A stretch of 7,914 bases of DNA from Kordiimonadaceae bacterium UBA4441 (GTDB taxonomy: Bacteria; Pseudomonadota; Alphaproteobacteria; Sphingomonadales; Emcibacteraceae), in contig DGPL01000047.1 in the NCBI GenBank assembly GCA_002390425.1, forward strand, positions 346 to 8,259, read 5' to 3'. Under the pieces are notes generated by a model, which worked only from the letters and a program-made list of their open reading frames with translations, did not search any database and was not told the DNA's origin. This document shows, piece after piece, positions 6,986 through 7,914 of the stretch. Position 1 is the stretch's first letter; each line of letters opens with the position of its first letter. Made by a program: the position numbers and the translations under genes.

Positions 6986-7603
6986 ATGACAGGAAACCTA
7001 ACAGAGATTGCATTAGAGCTCAATCGTGAAAGTCGATTTGATAATATGCCACGGGTAATATTTATAACAGATAATGGTGCTCAGCCTTACCCTGAAGATG
7101 TTATTGAAAGATTACCAAAAAATTCCATGGTTATTTTGCGTGATTATGATCTTGAAACCCGTGCAAATTTGGGAAAGGCCCTTAGATATATGTGCAAAAC
7201 CAAAGGCATTAAATTTTTTGTGGCCGGCGATATTAAGCTTGCACTGATGCTAGATGCAGATGGTATTCATTTGCCCGAATTTATGTTATCAGAAGCCGAA
7301 AAAATAAAGCAAGATTATCCTTCAATGTTGATATCGGTTGCCGCTCATAAAGAAGAAACAATTGTAGAAGCAGAAAGGTTAAATTTATTTGCTTCATTAC
7401 TATCGCCAATTTATCCAACCAAAAGTCATCCGGAAACATTTGAGGATATAGGGAAAACGATCGGCATTAAGAGGTTAAATGAAGTGTGCGAGAAATATAA
7501 AATACCCGTATATGCTTTGGGGGGTATTAATAAAGAAACAGCACAAGAATTAATATATTCAAATATAGCAGGAATTGCAGGGATAAGAGGTTTTAAAGAT
7601 TAG
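6986..7603 (+). CDS. ThiE/TenI-like thiamine phosphate synthase family protein
   Basis: A 205-residue TIM-barrel protein of the ThiE/TenI superfamily. True ThiE joins the pyrimidine and thiazole halves of thiamine; TenI proteins do other steps such as thiazole tautomerisation. Family landmarks in order are VILRDYD (49-55), VAGDIKLALMLDADGIHLPE (79-98), SVAAHKEET (117-125), SLLSPIYPTKSHP (138-149), ALGGINKET (177-185) and IAGIAGIRGF (194-203). Several ThiE residues differ: the pyrimidine-site QLREK-like strand is ILRDY, the acidic Mg-binding position after HLGQ is not evident, and the final phosphate-binding V(V)SAI loop is AGIRG. It may therefore be a divergent alphaproteobacterial paralogue rather than the pathway enzyme. 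No good ribosome site precedes the ATG, but this start keeps the ALELNRES helix that I associate with this subgroup. It diverges from yggS, with 17 bases between the annotated starts. Confidence 0.82.
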   Translation: MTGNLTEIALELNRESRFDNMPRVIFITDNGAQPYPEDVIERLPKNSMVILRDYDLETRANLGKALRYMCKTKGIKFFVAGDIKLALMLDADGIHLPEFMLSEAEKIKQDYPSMLISVAAHKEETIVEAERLNLFASLLSPIYPTKSHPETFEDIGKTIGIKRLNEVCEKYKIPVYALGGINKETAQELIYSNIAGIAGIRGFKD

Positions 7604-7914
7604 AAGCTGAAATTTGTGCCAAAAATAAGTGATTTAACATCGTCAATCGGCATAATTTCACTACCAACACCATAAGAATAATATGTAAATCTTCCCGTTA
7701 GATTAAGATTAGGAAACAGCCTATAAGCCGCGCCTATTTCATATGCTGATATATTATCAAACATCCCCATGTCGGATGTTATAAAAGTTGCAGGACCACT
7801 ATTATATTCACCAAATCTTAAATTTGCCGACCAGTTGCTTCCTACATACCCTAGACCAAGATCATAACCAGAAAGATCAGCTGATAAAAGATTATCATTC
7901 TGACTGAAGGAGGC
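7600..7914 (-). CDS. Porin-like outer-membrane beta-barrel protein, C-terminal part
   Basis: The minus strand is open from the window edge to a TAA at 7600-7602, giving the last 104 residues of a protein whose start lies beyond 7914. The sequence shows the alternating polar/hydrophobic pattern of barrel strands: YDLGLGYVGSNWSANLRFG, SAYEIGAAYRLFPNLNLTGR followed by FTYYSYG, and a final strand SLIFGTNFSF. It ends in Phe with hydrophobic residues at -3, -7 and -9, the usual C-terminal signal for insertion by the BAM complex. Turns rich in Asn, Asp and Gly alternate with the strands. This best fits a Gram-negative general porin. Another outer-membrane barrel protein is possible because only the C-terminus is visible. 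Its stop codon overlaps that of the convergent ThiE-like gene by a few bases. Confidence 0.75.
   Translation of the reverse strand, partial: ASFSQNDNLLSADLSGYDLGLGYVGSNWSANLRFGEYNSGPATFITSDMGMFDNISAYEIGAAYRLFPNLNLTGRFTYYSYGVGSEIMPIDDVKSLIFGTNFSF

Overview
The window reads as an ordinary chromosomal segment of a Gram-negative bacterium, most likely an alphaproteobacterium with a fairly AT-rich genome. The succinate dehydrogenase proteins have the alphaproteobacterial/mitochondrial style (SdhC with RPTSPHLQVY, SdhD beginning RSPLGKVRGLGSAKSGTHHW, SdhA with GANRLGSNSL). A palindromic repeat framed by TGGAT and ATGAC near the left end resembles the dispersed repeats common in that class. A YggS-family gene beside a ThiE-like gene and a porin-like outer-membrane barrel fit the same picture. 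The genus cannot be fixed from the sequence alone.

Layout. Positions 1-76 hold two facing copies of a short hairpin repeat. Positions 90-124 are a strong hairpin terminator. Positions 140-3510, on the minus strand, are a complete sdhCDAB operon (transcribed sdhC, sdhD, sdhA, sdhB) with gaps of only 10 to 17 bases. Positions 3511-3690 are the divergent control region between sdhC and a plus-strand pair: a lipoprotein form of oligopeptidase B (S9A peptidase) and, 5 bases later, a PaaI-type hotdog thioesterase. That pair runs head-on into a minus-strand yggS (PLP-binding protein), with 15 bases between the stop codons. yggS is divergent from a plus-strand ThiE/TenI-like gene with at most about 17 bases between start codons. 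The right end holds the last 104 codons of a minus-strand outer-membrane porin-like gene, which continues beyond the window; its stop codon interlocks with that of the ThiE-like gene.

Function. The sdh operon encodes respiratory complex II: a flavoprotein, an iron-sulfur protein and two haem/quinone-binding membrane anchors. All cofactor and active-site residues I could check are present. The peptidase is predicted to work on the periplasmic side of the envelope, cleaving short peptides after basic residues. The thioesterase, YggS and ThiE-like proteins are cytosolic housekeeping or coenzyme-related proteins whose exact substrates are not evident here.

I did not find a new defence, mobile or biosynthetic system. 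The points worth a second look are modest: a compensatory base-pair change between the two hairpin repeats, a hairpin in the sdh leader, the lipid-anchored oligopeptidase B with a Glu-to-Asp change in its presumed S1 pocket, the eroded active site of the ThiE-like protein, and very tight gene junctions on the right.
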